The notes beneath the pieces are model-generated. The model was not told the origin of the DNA. It was given only the letters and a program-made list of their open reading frames with translations, and searched no databases. The translations under genes and the position numbers were made by a program. A DNA stretch of 64,000 nucleotides, from assembly GCA_017643645.1 (NCBI GenBank), contig JAEPNB010000004.1, positions 1 to 64,000 of the forward strand, given 5' to 3'. This document shows, piece by piece, positions 33,246 through 44,160 of this stretch (the stretch's first letter is position 1; the number at the start of each line of letters is the position of its first letter). The DNA is from Balneola sp. Its GTDB lineage: Bacteria; Bacteroidota; Rhodothermia; Balneolales; Balneolaceae.

Positions 33246-34160
33246 ATGAATTTAATGAGAAAACCATTATATCTGCTATTTCTTGTCACCTTTCTATCCT
33301 GTAACCAAAAAAATAAAAAGCAGGCTGAGAAGTATTCACCTTATCAGGAAATAGCCTTTGTTTCAGATCGGGACGGCAACTCCGAAATTTATATGATGGA
33401 TGTAAACGGAGACAGCCTGAAAAGGCTTACCAATAATGAATCTTTAGATTTTAGTCCTGACTGGGGAAAAGATGGTGCCTCTGTCTATTTCTATTCAAAA
33501 AGAGACGGAAATGAAGAGATCTATAGTGTAAACACTAAATCTACAGAAGTTACTCGTATTACAGATCATCCCGCAAAAGACGTTCTCCCCACGCCCTCCC
33601 CCGACGGTAAATTAATTGTATTTATGAGTGACAGAGATTCACTGAGCCGAAATGTATATGTGATGGATAAGGATGGCTCAAACATCAGATCTCTCACAAA
33701 AAATGCAATGTATGAAGAAAGTCCATCCTGGTCACCTGACGGTAAAAACATTCTCTTTACAAGACAACTAAGAGATTCTTCAGATAATACACACGCGGCA
33801 AACGGCGAAATTCACATTATGAATGCTGACGGAAGCAATGTTCGCAGATTGACCAACAAAAAGGGCTATGATTCAGGAGCTAAATTTTCTCCTGATGGTA
33901 AAAAAATCGCGTTCTACGGACTTAACGATCGTCAATGGGATCTTTATATTATGGATGCTGATGGAAGCAATTTAGTAAACCTGACAAATGACTCTATCGA
34001 ATGCTATTCACCGGATTGGTCGCCGGATGGTAAATGGTTGGTCTATACAGCGGGATCCAAAGGCAATTACAATATCTGGAAAATTAATATCCTAACTAAA
34101 GAGAGAATACAATTAACAGATACTGAAGGAAGAAACGAAGGCCCTGTTTGGAGAAACTAA
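33246..34160 (+). CDS. TolB-like PD40 propeller lipoprotein
   Basis: The 304-residue protein has a lipoprotein signal (LYLLFLVTFLSC) with the lipidated Cys near residue 19. It then shows six PD40/WD40-like blades with repeated SPDGK signatures: FVSDRDGNSEIYMMDVNGD, PTPSPDGKLIVFMSDRD, SWSPDGKNILFTRQ, KFSPDGKKIAFYG and DWSPDGKWLVYTAG. This is the TolB/DPP-IV-type propeller pattern, but the N-terminal TolB domain is missing, so it is not a canonical TolB. I start at ATG 33246; a GTG one codon earlier is possible. It is convergent with sprA. Confidence 0.85.
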   Translation: MNLMRKPLYLLFLVTFLSCNQKNKKQAEKYSPYQEIAFVSDRDGNSEIYMMDVNGDSLKRLTNNESLDFSPDWGKDGASVYFYSKRDGNEEIYSVNTKSTEVTRITDHPAKDVLPTPSPDGKLIVFMSDRDSLSRNVYVMDKDGSNIRSLTKNAMYEESPSWSPDGKNILFTRQLRDSSDNTHAANGEIHIMNADGSNVRRLTNKKGYDSGAKFSPDGKKIAFYGLNDRQWDLYIMDADGSNLVNLTNDSIECYSPDWSPDGKWLVYTAGSKGNYNIWKINILTKERIQLTDTEGRNEGPVWRN

Positions 34161-34243
34161 AAGAAGTTTGTGATACTGTTATGAATACTTATTCCATCTC
34201 AACATTCAGTATTAAATGTTCAATATCCGTTATTCTCTGACAC

Positions 34244-37200
34244 TTATCTGGACTGAATAGCAATTCTGATATTGAATCTAATTTCCTGATTGGTTCGTGG
34301 AGGAATGGATGACCCTTTTGGTATTACGCGGTTATACGTGTATTCAAAGTTCGAATTTATGGTACTGGATATTCGGTAACCTATCACTAATGATCCGTTA
34401 TACCGCTTTTGTCCTGTTTCGTTTTGAGGATCAAAGTCATAGGCATCTACATCTGTTCCTTTTTCATTAAAATTCTGAAATGCATTGATCAGGTCATTCA
34501 CTAGAATGAAGTTTTGATCAGAATCTTCACTGAAGTTTCCACTTACTGCCAGATCAATATTGTTTTTAATATTAGGGAAGATAGGGATGGAGACCTTACG
34601 GAAAGTATAATTCAGATTTACTTTAAAGCCTTTTGATCTTCTTTCAGAAACCGTTTTACTGGATAAAGCAAAGCTTGTAAGTTTACTTGTTTCGTATCCA
34701 AAATCAGTTTTCAGAGCATTTTTCCAGGTTATATTAAGTTGAATAAGCGGACTAAATCTCTGATCAATAGTAATGGAAGCGGGTTCAAACTTATCTCTGT
34801 TATCATTAATGGTAATACCGCCAATGTTTTGAGAAGTCTCATCACCAAACTGATTTATAAATTGCCAACCCAGACGGTAAGTTCCTTTATAGCTGTGCGT
34901 TAATGAAGCCCGGTTCATGTTATCGCCCAGTAGTGGAATGAATTTCTCAAAACCCTGCCAGGTAACCCTCCAATTTGGTTTCGGTATCGGGGTAAATTCC
35001 TTTTGACCAATTCCTGACGAATTTCCTGATAAATAAGAGTTCCTGAAGTCATCCTGAAGAGTTACCCTGTTCAACACAGTTCTTCCGTCATTGTTTCCGT
35101 TTTCATCATCAATAACCCCGGCTTCTAAATCCTGGAAAGCTGTTCGAAGTTGTGTTCTGAAAAAATCTTCGTAGCCGGTTCCGAAAGCCCAAACAGACGA
35201 ATTTATATCACCTGATGAAATATTTACAGAATTGAAATTATCCCCTACTGAATAAGTGATTGTTTCTGTAGTACGTTCATCCCAACGGGTAGCCCAGTCC
35301 AGGTCAATTGAAATATTATCGAATAATTTGAGTGTTGTGCCCAGCGTCAGATTATCTGAATACGTTTTATTTATAGCCAATGGGTTATTGTTGTTCCTTA
35401 CCAATTGATCTCTCGATATATCCTCATTCAAACCTGTTCGGTATCCGAATGGTGGTGAGAAAGTACCTGAACTTTGATCACCAAAAGTATAAAACAATTG
35501 TGATTGACCTCCATACCCCTGTTGACTGGAACTTTTTCCTTTTCGATAGGAAAAGTCTACAGTTTTCATACTAAAAAGTGCCAGAACTAACTTTCTTCCT
35601 GCAAACTGAACATCTTCAAGTACATTTAACCCTCCGGTAGAAGTAGTATCATCTGCTGCAGGTTTTCCATTTTTTCTTCTTGCAGACTCCTTTTTATCAC
35701 TATCCCGCACAGAATCTACAAATCCTATACCATCAATAATCTTTCCGACATTAAATTTAAATGTATTTGTAAGATCAAAGGTATTTGAAATTCTGGCTCC
35801 CAAATTCGATCCTCTGGGACTATTATTCCACTGAAATCCGCCGGAATATGAGGCGTTGTAAGTGATCCAGTTAAGTGCTTTAATAGTATTTAATTTTGGC
35901 CTCCAGCTGGCTGTATATGATTCTGAGTAACTTGACCTTCTGGCCGACACAGAATCTGTAGTAAGAATTTCGTTAAATACATCAAACGTAGGTTTAACCT
36001 GAAATCGAAGACTGTCCACACCGGTTTGATTCGTATTTTCGATGCCTATGTTCGACAGATCAAAATTCGTGTTTGATCTAAAAGAAGTAATTATAGAGGG
36101 TGTAAAGTTATAATTGAATCCGAAATTAGCTCTTTGAGTAAAAGAGTGTGTCTGTTGTATGGGCTGGATAGTTTCATCTCCCAGAATCTTTCTGCGCCTT
36201 TCATCATAGCTTCTTGAAACACTGGTAGAGGCATTTATACTCGAAGGCATATATCCGATTCTCAATCCTGACAAAATACTTAATCCTGGTAACTGCTCAG
36301 TAAACTTAAAAGGTCTGAAGAGTTTAACTCTTGGAAAAGTAAGACCATAATTTAATGTGGTTGAATAGTTCCAGTTATTTTGAAGAGCTAACTGCGGATT
36401 TTTTGAAGTTCCTTCATTATACACATAGCTGAGCTTCATCCTGTCTATAGTATATTGAGCTAACTTACTTTCAGAATTAGACTTTGTAATATTCGAAACA
36501 TTCAAAGAGTATCCTTCTGTAACCGTTTGCACTTCCTCGATCTTTTCACTCACGTTTTGCTCAATTTCAGAATCCGGAATATCCGTTCTGGCTCTTTCAG
36601 ATTCTATAAAATCATCAAGTCTGATGTCACCACGATCCGGTAAAAATTTTGGTGTAGAGGAATTCCTTCTGGCAGATACAGTTACCGGAAAAGACCACCC
36701 GAAACGATCCGGAATCAGCTTATGCAGATTTACCGTTGAGCTTACTGAATAGCCTAAATTATCAGAAACACTACGCTGTCCCAACCGAGAATCCAATCCG
36801 CCAAAACCGGTAGTTTGTCTGGTTACATTTGCATTCATAGTTGCAAAATCGGCTAGTTTTAAACTGGCTTTACCATTTGCCGCCCACCCGTTTTCATTGT
36901 CAAAGCCTGATAATCTAAGCTCGTTTACCCAGAACTCTGCATCCAACACAGGCGTCCCGGGTGCATTCGGATCTGTGCTATTCATATCGTGAGGGTTTCT
37001 TATTCCTATTGCTAATTCCGAAATCCGATCTAAGGATGGATTTCCTTTTATAGAAATAACTGCTCCGGGTGTCATACCATCAGGTAAAGGTGATTCCCCT
37101 ATATATATTTCAGAAGGACTCTTGTTGCTTTTTCTTCTTTCCTCTTTTAAAACGTTGAAAGCAGAAATAACAATATTCATACTGTTATCATCGTATTTCC

Positions 37201-40200
37201 ATACTTCTTCTGCTTCTGAATTAAGCCGACCACCTTCTGCCGGGTCATATGAGCCAAAATTAAAGTTAGGATCGCTCGGGGTTACCGGTTGTCTGTATTC
37301 ATAAAAATCGTTGTCCAGATCTGTTCCCATCCGTATTACGAGTTCAGCATCTTCCCTGTTCTCATAACCCTCACCGTGAACAAACATTCTCATGTTCGAA
37401 TAATTGAGGAAATTCAAACCACCGGGATATACTCTTTTCACTAAATTAATTTCCTGAGACCCTAATCCTTCCGTTTGAAGTACAAGTGACTGCTCATTAG
37501 CTAATGTTTGTGACTGTGCGCCCCTGTTTACCGCTCTTATAGCCCCTTCAGGCTGTCGGTAAGGAATCGGAGATCTGCTGGCATTCTCTTCTATGTTTAC
37601 AGTTGCAACTTTAAAATCTGATGCCGATCCTCTCGACTCAGTAATACTCTCAGCTTCTCTCCATTGGCTACCAACAAATTCAAAAGTCGCAAAACGCATT
37701 GTGAAAGGCTCTTTATAACCAGACATCCACAAACGTATATATGAAATATTTTGAAACCCGTTAATATTACCAACCTTCCGGGTAAACTCACTTAGCGGAA
37801 TCCGGATCAGTCTCCAGGTGTTTTCCTGAGTTCCTCCGCCTACTTTATCAACGATGAAGGTGCTGTCTGATCCAATTTCCAGATTATCAAAATCTGCAGG
37901 ATTGTAGTTTATCTCATATTGAAAATAAGAGTTTTGTATCTCTACATTTGATGGGGTTATCAATCCCTCTTTCTCAGGTCTATTTGTAACGGCTCGTTTA
38001 TCACCCCCGGCAACAGGAGTATTTCCATCATAATATCCTCTCAACCTGTGAAACCGTTCATGAAGTTTTAAACCATCCACTTTCGACTCCCCATAATACA
38101 CATAGTCATCATTAGAAGGATCGGACTCTATTTCCTGATATTCAGGACTGTTAAGTCCATAAGCTTCTTCCATGTCTGCCAGGAAACCAGCGAAAAGAGC
38201 TTTCTCGGTCGTTTCAGGGCTGGAACCATCTTCATTCGGTACTCCGTCAAGTCCCACATCTTCAAGATCTCTGTTTTCGTTTGAAAATTGCCCCTGAGGA
38301 GGTGTGGGAATCGTTGGTATGTAGGATCTTCCTGCGGCATCTTTTTCTAAACTGGAAATGTTTTGAGCTAAGCCATCCTCTGAATTAGAAACACTATTGG
38401 GAACCACATCCTCAGAAATTATCCCCAGATCAATATAAATTTTACCCGCATAATCTTCGTTGATGTCCTGTGCATCGGGGTCTCTGCCGTCCGGTAAAAT
38501 AGTTTGAACCCAAAATTCCAGAAATTCAATATTGTTTTGAGTAAGATCTTCCTGTCCGGTAGGCAAAACAGCTGTCATTCCTCCCCACATATCTTCCGGT
38601 TCATTTTCCAGCTTATTTTTTAAATCCTGATTGTAATTATATGGACCTCTTTTAGTTGGATTATAGTAGACATCCAGTGGTGTTATGATCTCTTCCTGAG
38701 GATTATTGGTTTCTCTTCCTCTGAAAACATCTCTTACAAATACAGGTCTTGATTCCGGGGTAACTTCAACATTTCCTAAAATATTTGAAACATTTCTGGG
38801 TATTTCATACCACACAAACTGAGCCCTGAGATCAGAACGAGCTATCTTTGACATCAGATCGGGAGCAGGGTTTTGATTATTCTCAAAATCAGCATCATAG
38901 CCGGGTACAGCTGCAGGCGCACTCGGAAGGTTCCATCTGGAAGCAATCTTAAACGGAATGCTGAACTCTGCTCCTTCAAAATCATCTATAAAAGAAAGTC
39001 CGTTTTCTTCATCTTCAAACAGAATTCCATCGTCGATAGCATCCCTTACAGCATTAGTTTGTGCTACTCCCGGTCTCAGTTGAGCAAATTCTCCGCTTAC
39101 ACTGAAATTAGATTCTGCTCTGGTCTGCAAAAGAGGAATCCTGTCAATAAAGCGGGTAAGCCACGGTGTATCAAATTCTGCATTAGCATCTAAACCGATT
39201 ACGGTGTTATTGATGGGTTCATTTCCGACTCTGATTTTTTCTGAAAGAGTTTGTTCGTTCAATCGGAAAAAAGTACTTCCAAGGCTGATATTGTTGGAAA
39301 CGAAATATTCTGCTCTTACCCCTGTAAAATTCTTTTGGCCAATAGAGAAAAACTGATTGTTCTCATATTCAACCCTTAGATTTTGTCCTGGAGCTAAAAA
39401 CTTATCGTTTAAAATACTCACACTTCCGAAAGAATAATCAACTTCATAATCAACGCCGTCAATTAGTTCTGCTCCGTTTGCGAAAACCTTTACGGATCCC
39501 TCAACAAGGTCGCCCAGAAAAAATGAGCTTGAAACTCCTCCTTTGGAATTACCACTTATCTCATAAAACCTGTTTTGGGTGCTTTCGAAGGCAATGTCTT
39601 TCTTAGCTGAATACAGGGAATCAAATACCAATTCAGACTCATCTGTGGGTAAATCTGAGATCAGGGTATCAATTCTGGCTCCAAAAGGTTCCAGATAAGG
39701 AAACATAATTTTTCCAGTAAAAGGATCGAACCTAAGCCCGTCGAAATCAATTTTGCCATCCTTACCTAATGCCTGCTGAGAATCCTGAAGATCCAAACCG
39801 AGATCTTCTAAAAGCGTAGGTGTCCTTCCGGGAATTCTGTTAATCGACTGATTGTCTTTAGTGATCTCAAAATCAAACGTTAAACCTTCCTGGGTAACAT
39901 TGGTCACTCCCAATGAATATATATTTCGCATAGTTAACTCCCATGCAAATTTATCAGGCGTCAGGTTTCTGGGCCTGAGTAACTTTAAATATGTTACACC
40001 TCCATTTTTTGGTTCAAGGTCTCCCACTTCAACAATATTACCCGGATCATCTAATGTAGAATATGAAAAAGAAACAGCTAAGGTTGCATTACTTCCCACT
40101 CTTCTTTTTAAGCTGATAATCCCTAAGGCTTCATTGAATTCGTAATCTTCACCACGTTTCAATTTTATATAATAACTACCCGGCTGAACGCTTCCCTTTA

Positions 40201-41452
40201 AATTCAGATCATCAGTTTGAACAGAATTATTATTCCTTCGGTCTTCCAGTTTTTGATCGTCAATTCGATCATTCTCAGGGTTTGGTGGCTCGAAAGATCC
40301 ATCTGGGTTTTCAACAACTCCAAGATCAACAAACGCGTAAGCCCTGAATGATTCACTAGGCGCCGCTCCTGTTGCATCCTCTATCCAGACATTCATCTGG
40401 CTGAACTGAAAATCCGTTCCAATAAGAGGAAGATTATCCAGCATATTACTCTCAAATTGCTGACGATTATAGAAATCAATAAAGAAATGTTGATCATCGT
40501 CATAATCCGTCGGCCGTAATTCAAATTGAACTTCCTGAGAACCGCCTGTAATTGACTGACTTTTACTTTCTCCCTTTTGTTGTGATAACACTGAAGTCAC
40601 TCTCAGAGGCCCTAATTCAGCAACGGATTTTATCCCAAACAAAGCGCCACCACCCTTTACCAGAGAATTTCCTGTTTCCATAGAAACGTTACCCAATTGG
40701 ATACTTTTTATAATTTCATCTTCATACCCGGTGTATGCAATTTTAAGTCGGTTTTGATAATCAAACGTTCTCTCTGTGTCCCAATCCGTTGCTATAGTGA
40801 GTTTATCTCCAATACTACCCTGAATATTTAACTGAAGATTTTGATTGAAAGTAGGGTCTACCCTTTTTTGTTGATCCTCCGGAATATTTGGGTCTTCCAC
40901 TTTTTGTATGGAAGCTCCTACATTCATGTTAGCAGAACCATTAACTCTTAAGTTTACCTCAGGTTTTCCAAAAATTGAAGTAAATGCTGAATTTTCTCCA
41001 CCGGGAATTCTCAGACTGAAGTCTAAAAGACCTCTTCCCTGTTGTTCTTCCTTTTTCCCTTCTTGTATCAGCAAGCGGGAAAGCTCTCTTTTCTGAGCTT
41101 CTTTCTTTTCTGCAGCATAATTTTCAAAACTATAAAATCCCGGTACTAAAACTGAAGTCCCACTAATCTGCTGCTGAACTTTATAAGTAGAAAGACTGTC
41201 CCATGAAACTCTGGTTTTGAAATCATTTTCAGACAACCGGTAAATCTTCGGAATTTTTCTATTCGAAAACTCACTTACCGGAAATTGCTTAAAAGGAAAA
41301 TAAAACTTAATTCCAACCAGAGAAGTATCAGCTACAACTTTAGAAGTGTCAATTACTGTTCTTTGCTGAGCGTAGCTATTCCATGAAGTAAAAAACACCG
41401 AGCCACAGAACAGGATCGCTGAAGTAAATAAGAGCCTAGTTGATTGATTCAA
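34244..41452 (-). CDS. sprA: T9SS translocon protein SprA
   Basis: At 2402 residues this is the largest gene in the window. It has a signal peptide (to about residue 29, SYAQ) and the family's long succession of conserved blocks, for example GNVSMETGNSLVKGGGALFG near 255, GVTYLKLLRPRNLTPDKFAW, VDYEVDYSFGSVSILND, SFIDDFEGAEF, and a C-terminal barrel region ending in RTNQEIRFNIRIAIQSR. SprA (also Sov) forms the very large outer-membrane barrel through which T9SS cargo leaves the cell. The length equals that of known SprA proteins and no frameshift is seen. It is divergent from the LptF/LptG-like pair with 208 bp between, and apparently monocistronic. Confidence 0.95.
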   Translation of the reverse strand: MNQSTRLLFTSAILFCGSVFFTSWNSYAQQRTVIDTSKVVADTSLVGIKFYFPFKQFPVSEFSNRKIPKIYRLSENDFKTRVSWDSLSTYKVQQQISGTSVLVPGFYSFENYAAEKKEAQKRELSRLLIQEGKKEEQQGRGLLDFSLRIPGGENSAFTSIFGKPEVNLRVNGSANMNVGASIQKVEDPNIPEDQQKRVDPTFNQNLQLNIQGSIGDKLTIATDWDTERTFDYQNRLKIAYTGYEDEIIKSIQLGNVSMETGNSLVKGGGALFGIKSVAELGPLRVTSVLSQQKGESKSQSITGGSQEVQFELRPTDYDDDQHFFIDFYNRQQFESNMLDNLPLIGTDFQFSQMNVWIEDATGAAPSESFRAYAFVDLGVVENPDGSFEPPNPENDRIDDQKLEDRRNNNSVQTDDLNLKGSVQPGSYYIKLKRGEDYEFNEALGIISLKRRVGSNATLAVSFSYSTLDDPGNIVEVGDLEPKNGGVTYLKLLRPRNLTPDKFAWELTMRNIYSLGVTNVTQEGLTFDFEITKDNQSINRIPGRTPTLLEDLGLDLQDSQQALGKDGKIDFDGLRFDPFTGKIMFPYLEPFGARIDTLISDLPTDESELVFDSLYSAKKDIAFESTQNRFYEISGNSKGGVSSSFFLGDLVEGSVKVFANGAELIDGVDYEVDYSFGSVSILNDKFLAPGQNLRVEYENNQFFSIGQKNFTGVRAEYFVSNNISLGSTFFRLNEQTLSEKIRVGNEPINNTVIGLDANAEFDTPWLTRFIDRIPLLQTRAESNFSVSGEFAQLRPGVAQTNAVRDAIDDGILFEDEENGLSFIDDFEGAEFSIPFKIASRWNLPSAPAAVPGYDADFENNQNPAPDLMSKIARSDLRAQFVWYEIPRNVSNILGNVEVTPESRPVFVRDVFRGRETNNPQEEIITPLDVYYNPTKRGPYNYNQDLKNKLENEPEDMWGGMTAVLPTGQEDLTQNNIEFLEFWVQTILPDGRDPDAQDINEDYAGKIYIDLGIISEDVVPNSVSNSEDGLAQNISSLEKDAAGRSYIPTIPTPPQGQFSNENRDLEDVGLDGVPNEDGSSPETTEKALFAGFLADMEEAYGLNSPEYQEIESDPSNDDYVYYGESKVDGLKLHERFHRLRGYYDGNTPVAGGDKRAVTNRPEKEGLITPSNVEIQNSYFQYEINYNPADFDNLEIGSDSTFIVDKVGGGTQENTWRLIRIPLSEFTRKVGNINGFQNISYIRLWMSGYKEPFTMRFATFEFVGSQWREAESITESRGSASDFKVATVNIEENASRSPIPYRQPEGAIRAVNRGAQSQTLANEQSLVLQTEGLGSQEINLVKRVYPGGLNFLNYSNMRMFVHGEGYENREDAELVIRMGTDLDNDFYEYRQPVTPSDPNFNFGSYDPAEGGRLNSEAEEVWKYDDNSMNIVISAFNVLKEERRKSNKSPSEIYIGESPLPDGMTPGAVISIKGNPSLDRISELAIGIRNPHDMNSTDPNAPGTPVLDAEFWVNELRLSGFDNENGWAANGKASLKLADFATMNANVTRQTTGFGGLDSRLGQRSVSDNLGYSVSSTVNLHKLIPDRFGWSFPVTVSARRNSSTPKFLPDRGDIRLDDFIESERARTDIPDSEIEQNVSEKIEEVQTVTEGYSLNVSNITKSNSESKLAQYTIDRMKLSYVYNEGTSKNPQLALQNNWNYSTTLNYGLTFPRVKLFRPFKFTEQLPGLSILSGLRIGYMPSSINASTSVSRSYDERRRKILGDETIQPIQQTHSFTQRANFGFNYNFTPSIITSFRSNTNFDLSNIGIENTNQTGVDSLRFQVKPTFDVFNEILTTDSVSARRSSYSESYTASWRPKLNTIKALNWITYNASYSGGFQWNNSPRGSNLGARISNTFDLTNTFKFNVGKIIDGIGFVDSVRDSDKKESARRKNGKPAADDTTSTGGLNVLEDVQFAGRKLVLALFSMKTVDFSYRKGKSSSQQGYGGQSQLFYTFGDQSSGTFSPPFGYRTGLNEDISRDQLVRNNNNPLAINKTYSDNLTLGTTLKLFDNISIDLDWATRWDERTTETITYSVGDNFNSVNISSGDINSSVWAFGTGYEDFFRTQLRTAFQDLEAGVIDDENGNNDGRTVLNRVTLQDDFRNSYLSGNSSGIGQKEFTPIPKPNWRVTWQGFEKFIPLLGDNMNRASLTHSYKGTYRLGWQFINQFGDETSQNIGGITINDNRDKFEPASITIDQRFSPLIQLNITWKNALKTDFGYETSKLTSFALSSKTVSERRSKGFKVNLNYTFRKVSIPIFPNIKNNIDLAVSGNFSEDSDQNFILVNDLINAFQNFNEKGTDVDAYDFDPQNETGQKRYNGSLVIGYRISSTINSNFEYTYNRVIPKGSSIPPRTNQEIRFNIRIAIQSR

Positions 41453-41660
41453 AAGACAGCTAAAACTGTAGATTTAAAACTTAGTTTCGTAGCAATTTAA
41501 TTATAGGCCGTAGAACTTCATTAGAATTCGAATTGGCAACGATAATAACATATATTCACTTATCTTAAAAGTTTAAATCTACAAACCTTTATATATTTTT
41601 CATCCAATAAAATCCTTTTCTTTACGTGTAGAAAACGAGATTAGTACTTAAAAATATTCA

Positions 41661-43085
41661 ATGCTAAGAAAATTTGTCAATAAACTACAGTCTGACCTTT
41701 TAAAAAAGCATATAGGTCCTTTTCTGTTCTGTTTTTTTACATTAATGTTTTTGTTGTTGATGCAGTTTCTGATCTTACATATAGATCAGCTAATTGGTAA
41801 AGACATTCCTCTTCTTGTGATTTTTGAACTCATAATCACAAATTTAGCTTATATGGTAGTTCTGGCTGCTCCCATGGCAGTATTAGTGGCTACTCTTATG
41901 GCTTTCGGTAAATTCTCTGAATTGCAGGAGCTTACTGCAATCCGCGCTTCCGGAGTTCATCCTATGAAGGTAATACTACCTGTTTTAACAGCCAGTATTC
42001 TGCTATGCATTGGTCTTGCATGGTTTTCAAACGATATGCTTCCCGAAGCAAACCATAAATCCCGATCACTGTTTATAGACATTAGGCTTAAAAAACCCGG
42101 TTTTGATTTAAAAGCTAATGAATTCTATGACGGTTTAGACGGATATATATTTTTAGTAGATCACATTGACAATGAAACTGATAGCCTGTACGGTATCACC
42201 TTGTTTCAAGAACCAACAAGAAATACAGACAGAGCTTTTATTAAGGCTAAAAAGGGATATTTGTTTTCCGAAAACAGTGAAATGCTTTCCCTCTATTTAT
42301 TTGAAGGAAACATGCAGAAGTTTCCACTAACCTCTGATAGAAATAAAACAACTCTGGAAATTTCAAACTTTAAAGAACACCGTATTACCTTTGATCTGGC
42401 TGATCTGGCTTTTGAGAAGTCTGATCCCAAAAGAAGAAACCGCAGTGACAGAACAATGAATATACAATCGATGAAGGTTATTGTAGATTCATTATCTCTT
42501 GATATAAATAAACAAATACAAAATGCCGTGGCACTCAGGAATACATTACCTGATATAAATTCAGATGAACCCGGCAGAGAACGCAGATCTATTGAAGGTA
42601 ATAATCCTGAAAATGATACAACACTTGTAACTTCATCTCTCGTAGTTAATGCTCAGTCAAGTTCAGGAGATCAAAAAAGAGTTCTTGAAACAGCTATTTC
42701 AGATCTGAATAATTATAAAGCTTCACTTCAAAATATTAAAGCAAACATCTTATTTCGGAAAAAAAGTGTGAACAGATACCTTGTCGAAATTCATAAAAAA
42801 TTCTCTATTCCTTTCGCTTGTATTGTTTTTATACTTTTGGGTGCACCTATCGGCATAATGACTAAGCGGGGAAACTTTGGGGTTGCCGCGATGATAAGTA
42901 CTGTAATTCTTACATTTTATTGGATCTCACTTATTCAGGGCGAAAAATTAGCGGATCGGTTATTTGTATCACCATTTGTAGGAATGTGGACATTTAACAT
43001 CGTATTCTCGGTGATAGGTATAATACTTTTAATTCGTTTAACCACAGAATTCAGAATTTCTGATATTTTTTCGAAAGATGATTAA
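41661..43085 (+). CDS. LptF/LptG-family permease (first of pair)
   Basis: A 474-residue YjgP/YjgQ-type protein, part of the LptBFG transporter that extracts LPS from the inner membrane. Three membrane segments lie in the first 125 residues (FLLLMQFLILHIDQLIGKDI, MVVLAAPMAVLVATLMAFGK). ELTAIRASGVHPMKVI is the coupling-helix motif. A periplasmic beta-jellyroll follows and three segments close the protein (SIPFACIVFILLGAPIGIMT). Residues about 255-345 form a hydrophilic, low-complexity insertion rich in Ser, Asn and Arg, longer than in the partner. It overlaps the next permease by 8 bp. Confidence 0.9.
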   Translation: MLRKFVNKLQSDLLKKHIGPFLFCFFTLMFLLLMQFLILHIDQLIGKDIPLLVIFELIITNLAYMVVLAAPMAVLVATLMAFGKFSELQELTAIRASGVHPMKVILPVLTASILLCIGLAWFSNDMLPEANHKSRSLFIDIRLKKPGFDLKANEFYDGLDGYIFLVDHIDNETDSLYGITLFQEPTRNTDRAFIKAKKGYLFSENSEMLSLYLFEGNMQKFPLTSDRNKTTLEISNFKEHRITFDLADLAFEKSDPKRRNRSDRTMNIQSMKVIVDSLSLDINKQIQNAVALRNTLPDINSDEPGRERRSIEGNNPENDTTLVTSSLVVNAQSSSGDQKRVLETAISDLNNYKASLQNIKANILFRKKSVNRYLVEIHKKFSIPFACIVFILLGAPIGIMTKRGNFGVAAMISTVILTFYWISLIQGEKLADRLFVSPFVGMWTFNIVFSVIGIILLIRLTTEFRISDIFSKDD

Positions 43086-44160
43086 CAAATTAGACAGGTA
43101 TATCATATTCAAGCTATTTACGATTACCTTTTTTGTGATTGTAGTTCTTGTCTTCATATTTATTATGATCGATTTCTCAGAAAACAGTGATGACTATACA
43201 GATAAAGGTGCTCAAATGGCTGAAATCTGGGGCGATTATTACTCAAATTATATACCTGAAATGGTCCGACTTATACTGCCTGTTGCGGTATTTACTGCAT
43301 GCTTATTTTTAACTGGGCAGTTATCGGAACGTTTAGAAATAACAGCCTTAAAAGCCGCCGGTATAAGTCTGTACAGATTAATTGTGCCATATCTTGTATT
43401 TGCTGTTCTTTGCGCCGGCACAATAAGTTTTTTGGATTCAAGTGTTATCCCCAATTCAAATAAGAAAAAAGCAGCTTTTGAAAAAAAATATCTTCAAAAA
43501 AAATCTGAATCTATAGACAGAAATGATATTTACCGGCAAGTCACAAAAAACTCAATTCTAAGTGTTAATTATTACGATGATAATCAGGATATAGCTTACA
43601 GAGTAAAATTAACAAATAGTGATAGTACCGGAGTTAAAAAAACTATTTCAGCCAATCAAATGGTTTGGGATAGTGAAGCAGATAACTGGACACTGAAGAC
43701 TGTAACTGTCAGAGAGTTTTCTCAAAACGGATACCTGGAATCTACTATTTCTGAAATTGATACTTCCCTGAGTGTTTTTCCTAGAGATTTATCCAGATCG
43801 ACCTCTGATATTTACCAACTTACATACGCTGAAGCAATAAATTATATTGACTCAATAGAACGCAGCGGAGCCGGAAATGTTAATATGCCTAAAGTACAGT
43901 TTTATGGAAGGCTAGTATATCCACTTTCTATAATCATCGTAATTATTGTCGGATTTGCTGTTGCTTCAGTTAGACGAAGAGGTGGAAAAGGAATCTATCT
44001 GGCTGCTGGTCTCGCTATAAGTTTTCTATACCTTGCCTTCATGAAGATTGCAGAACCTTTCGGATACTATGGAGCTATCAGCCCTGCTTTTGCAGCTTCA
44101 ATAGCTCATATAAGTTTTTTTCTTGTGGGTGTTTTTCTTCTTGTATCAGCAAAAAAGTAA
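43078..44160 (+). CDS. LptF/LptG-family permease (second of pair)
   Basis: The 360-residue partner shows the same plan: N-terminal membrane segments (FTITFFVIVVLVFIFIMIDF), the coupling motif LEITALKAAGISLYRLIVPY near residue 83, a periplasmic domain and C-terminal segments (YPLSIIIVIIVGFAVASVRR). With the upstream gene it should form the heterodimeric LptFG core; the LptB ATPase is not in the window. The start overlaps the upstream gene by 8 bp. Its TAA stop directly abuts the stop codon of the convergent DUF3467 gene. Confidence 0.9.
   Translation: MINKLDRYIIFKLFTITFFVIVVLVFIFIMIDFSENSDDYTDKGAQMAEIWGDYYSNYIPEMVRLILPVAVFTACLFLTGQLSERLEITALKAAGISLYRLIVPYLVFAVLCAGTISFLDSSVIPNSNKKKAAFEKKYLQKKSESIDRNDIYRQVTKNSILSVNYYDDNQDIAYRVKLTNSDSTGVKKTISANQMVWDSEADNWTLKTVTVREFSQNGYLESTISEIDTSLSVFPRDLSRSTSDIYQLTYAEAINYIDSIERSGAGNVNMPKVQFYGRLVYPLSIIIVIIVGFAVASVRRRGGKGIYLAAGLAISFLYLAFMKIAEPFGYYGAISPAFAASIAHISFFLVGVFLLVSAKK

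Noticed and set aside
33246-34160. Canonical TolB of the Tol-Pal system
   Set aside because: It has PD40 blades and a lipoprotein signal, but lacks the N-terminal TolB domain and any tol/pal neighbours.
34161-34243. Further heptamer repeat tract between the TolB-like gene and sprA
   Set aside because: A weak 7-bp register can be read (ATTGAAC ATTTAAT ACTGAAT), but there is no clear hairpin and the spacer is short, so evidence is insufficient.
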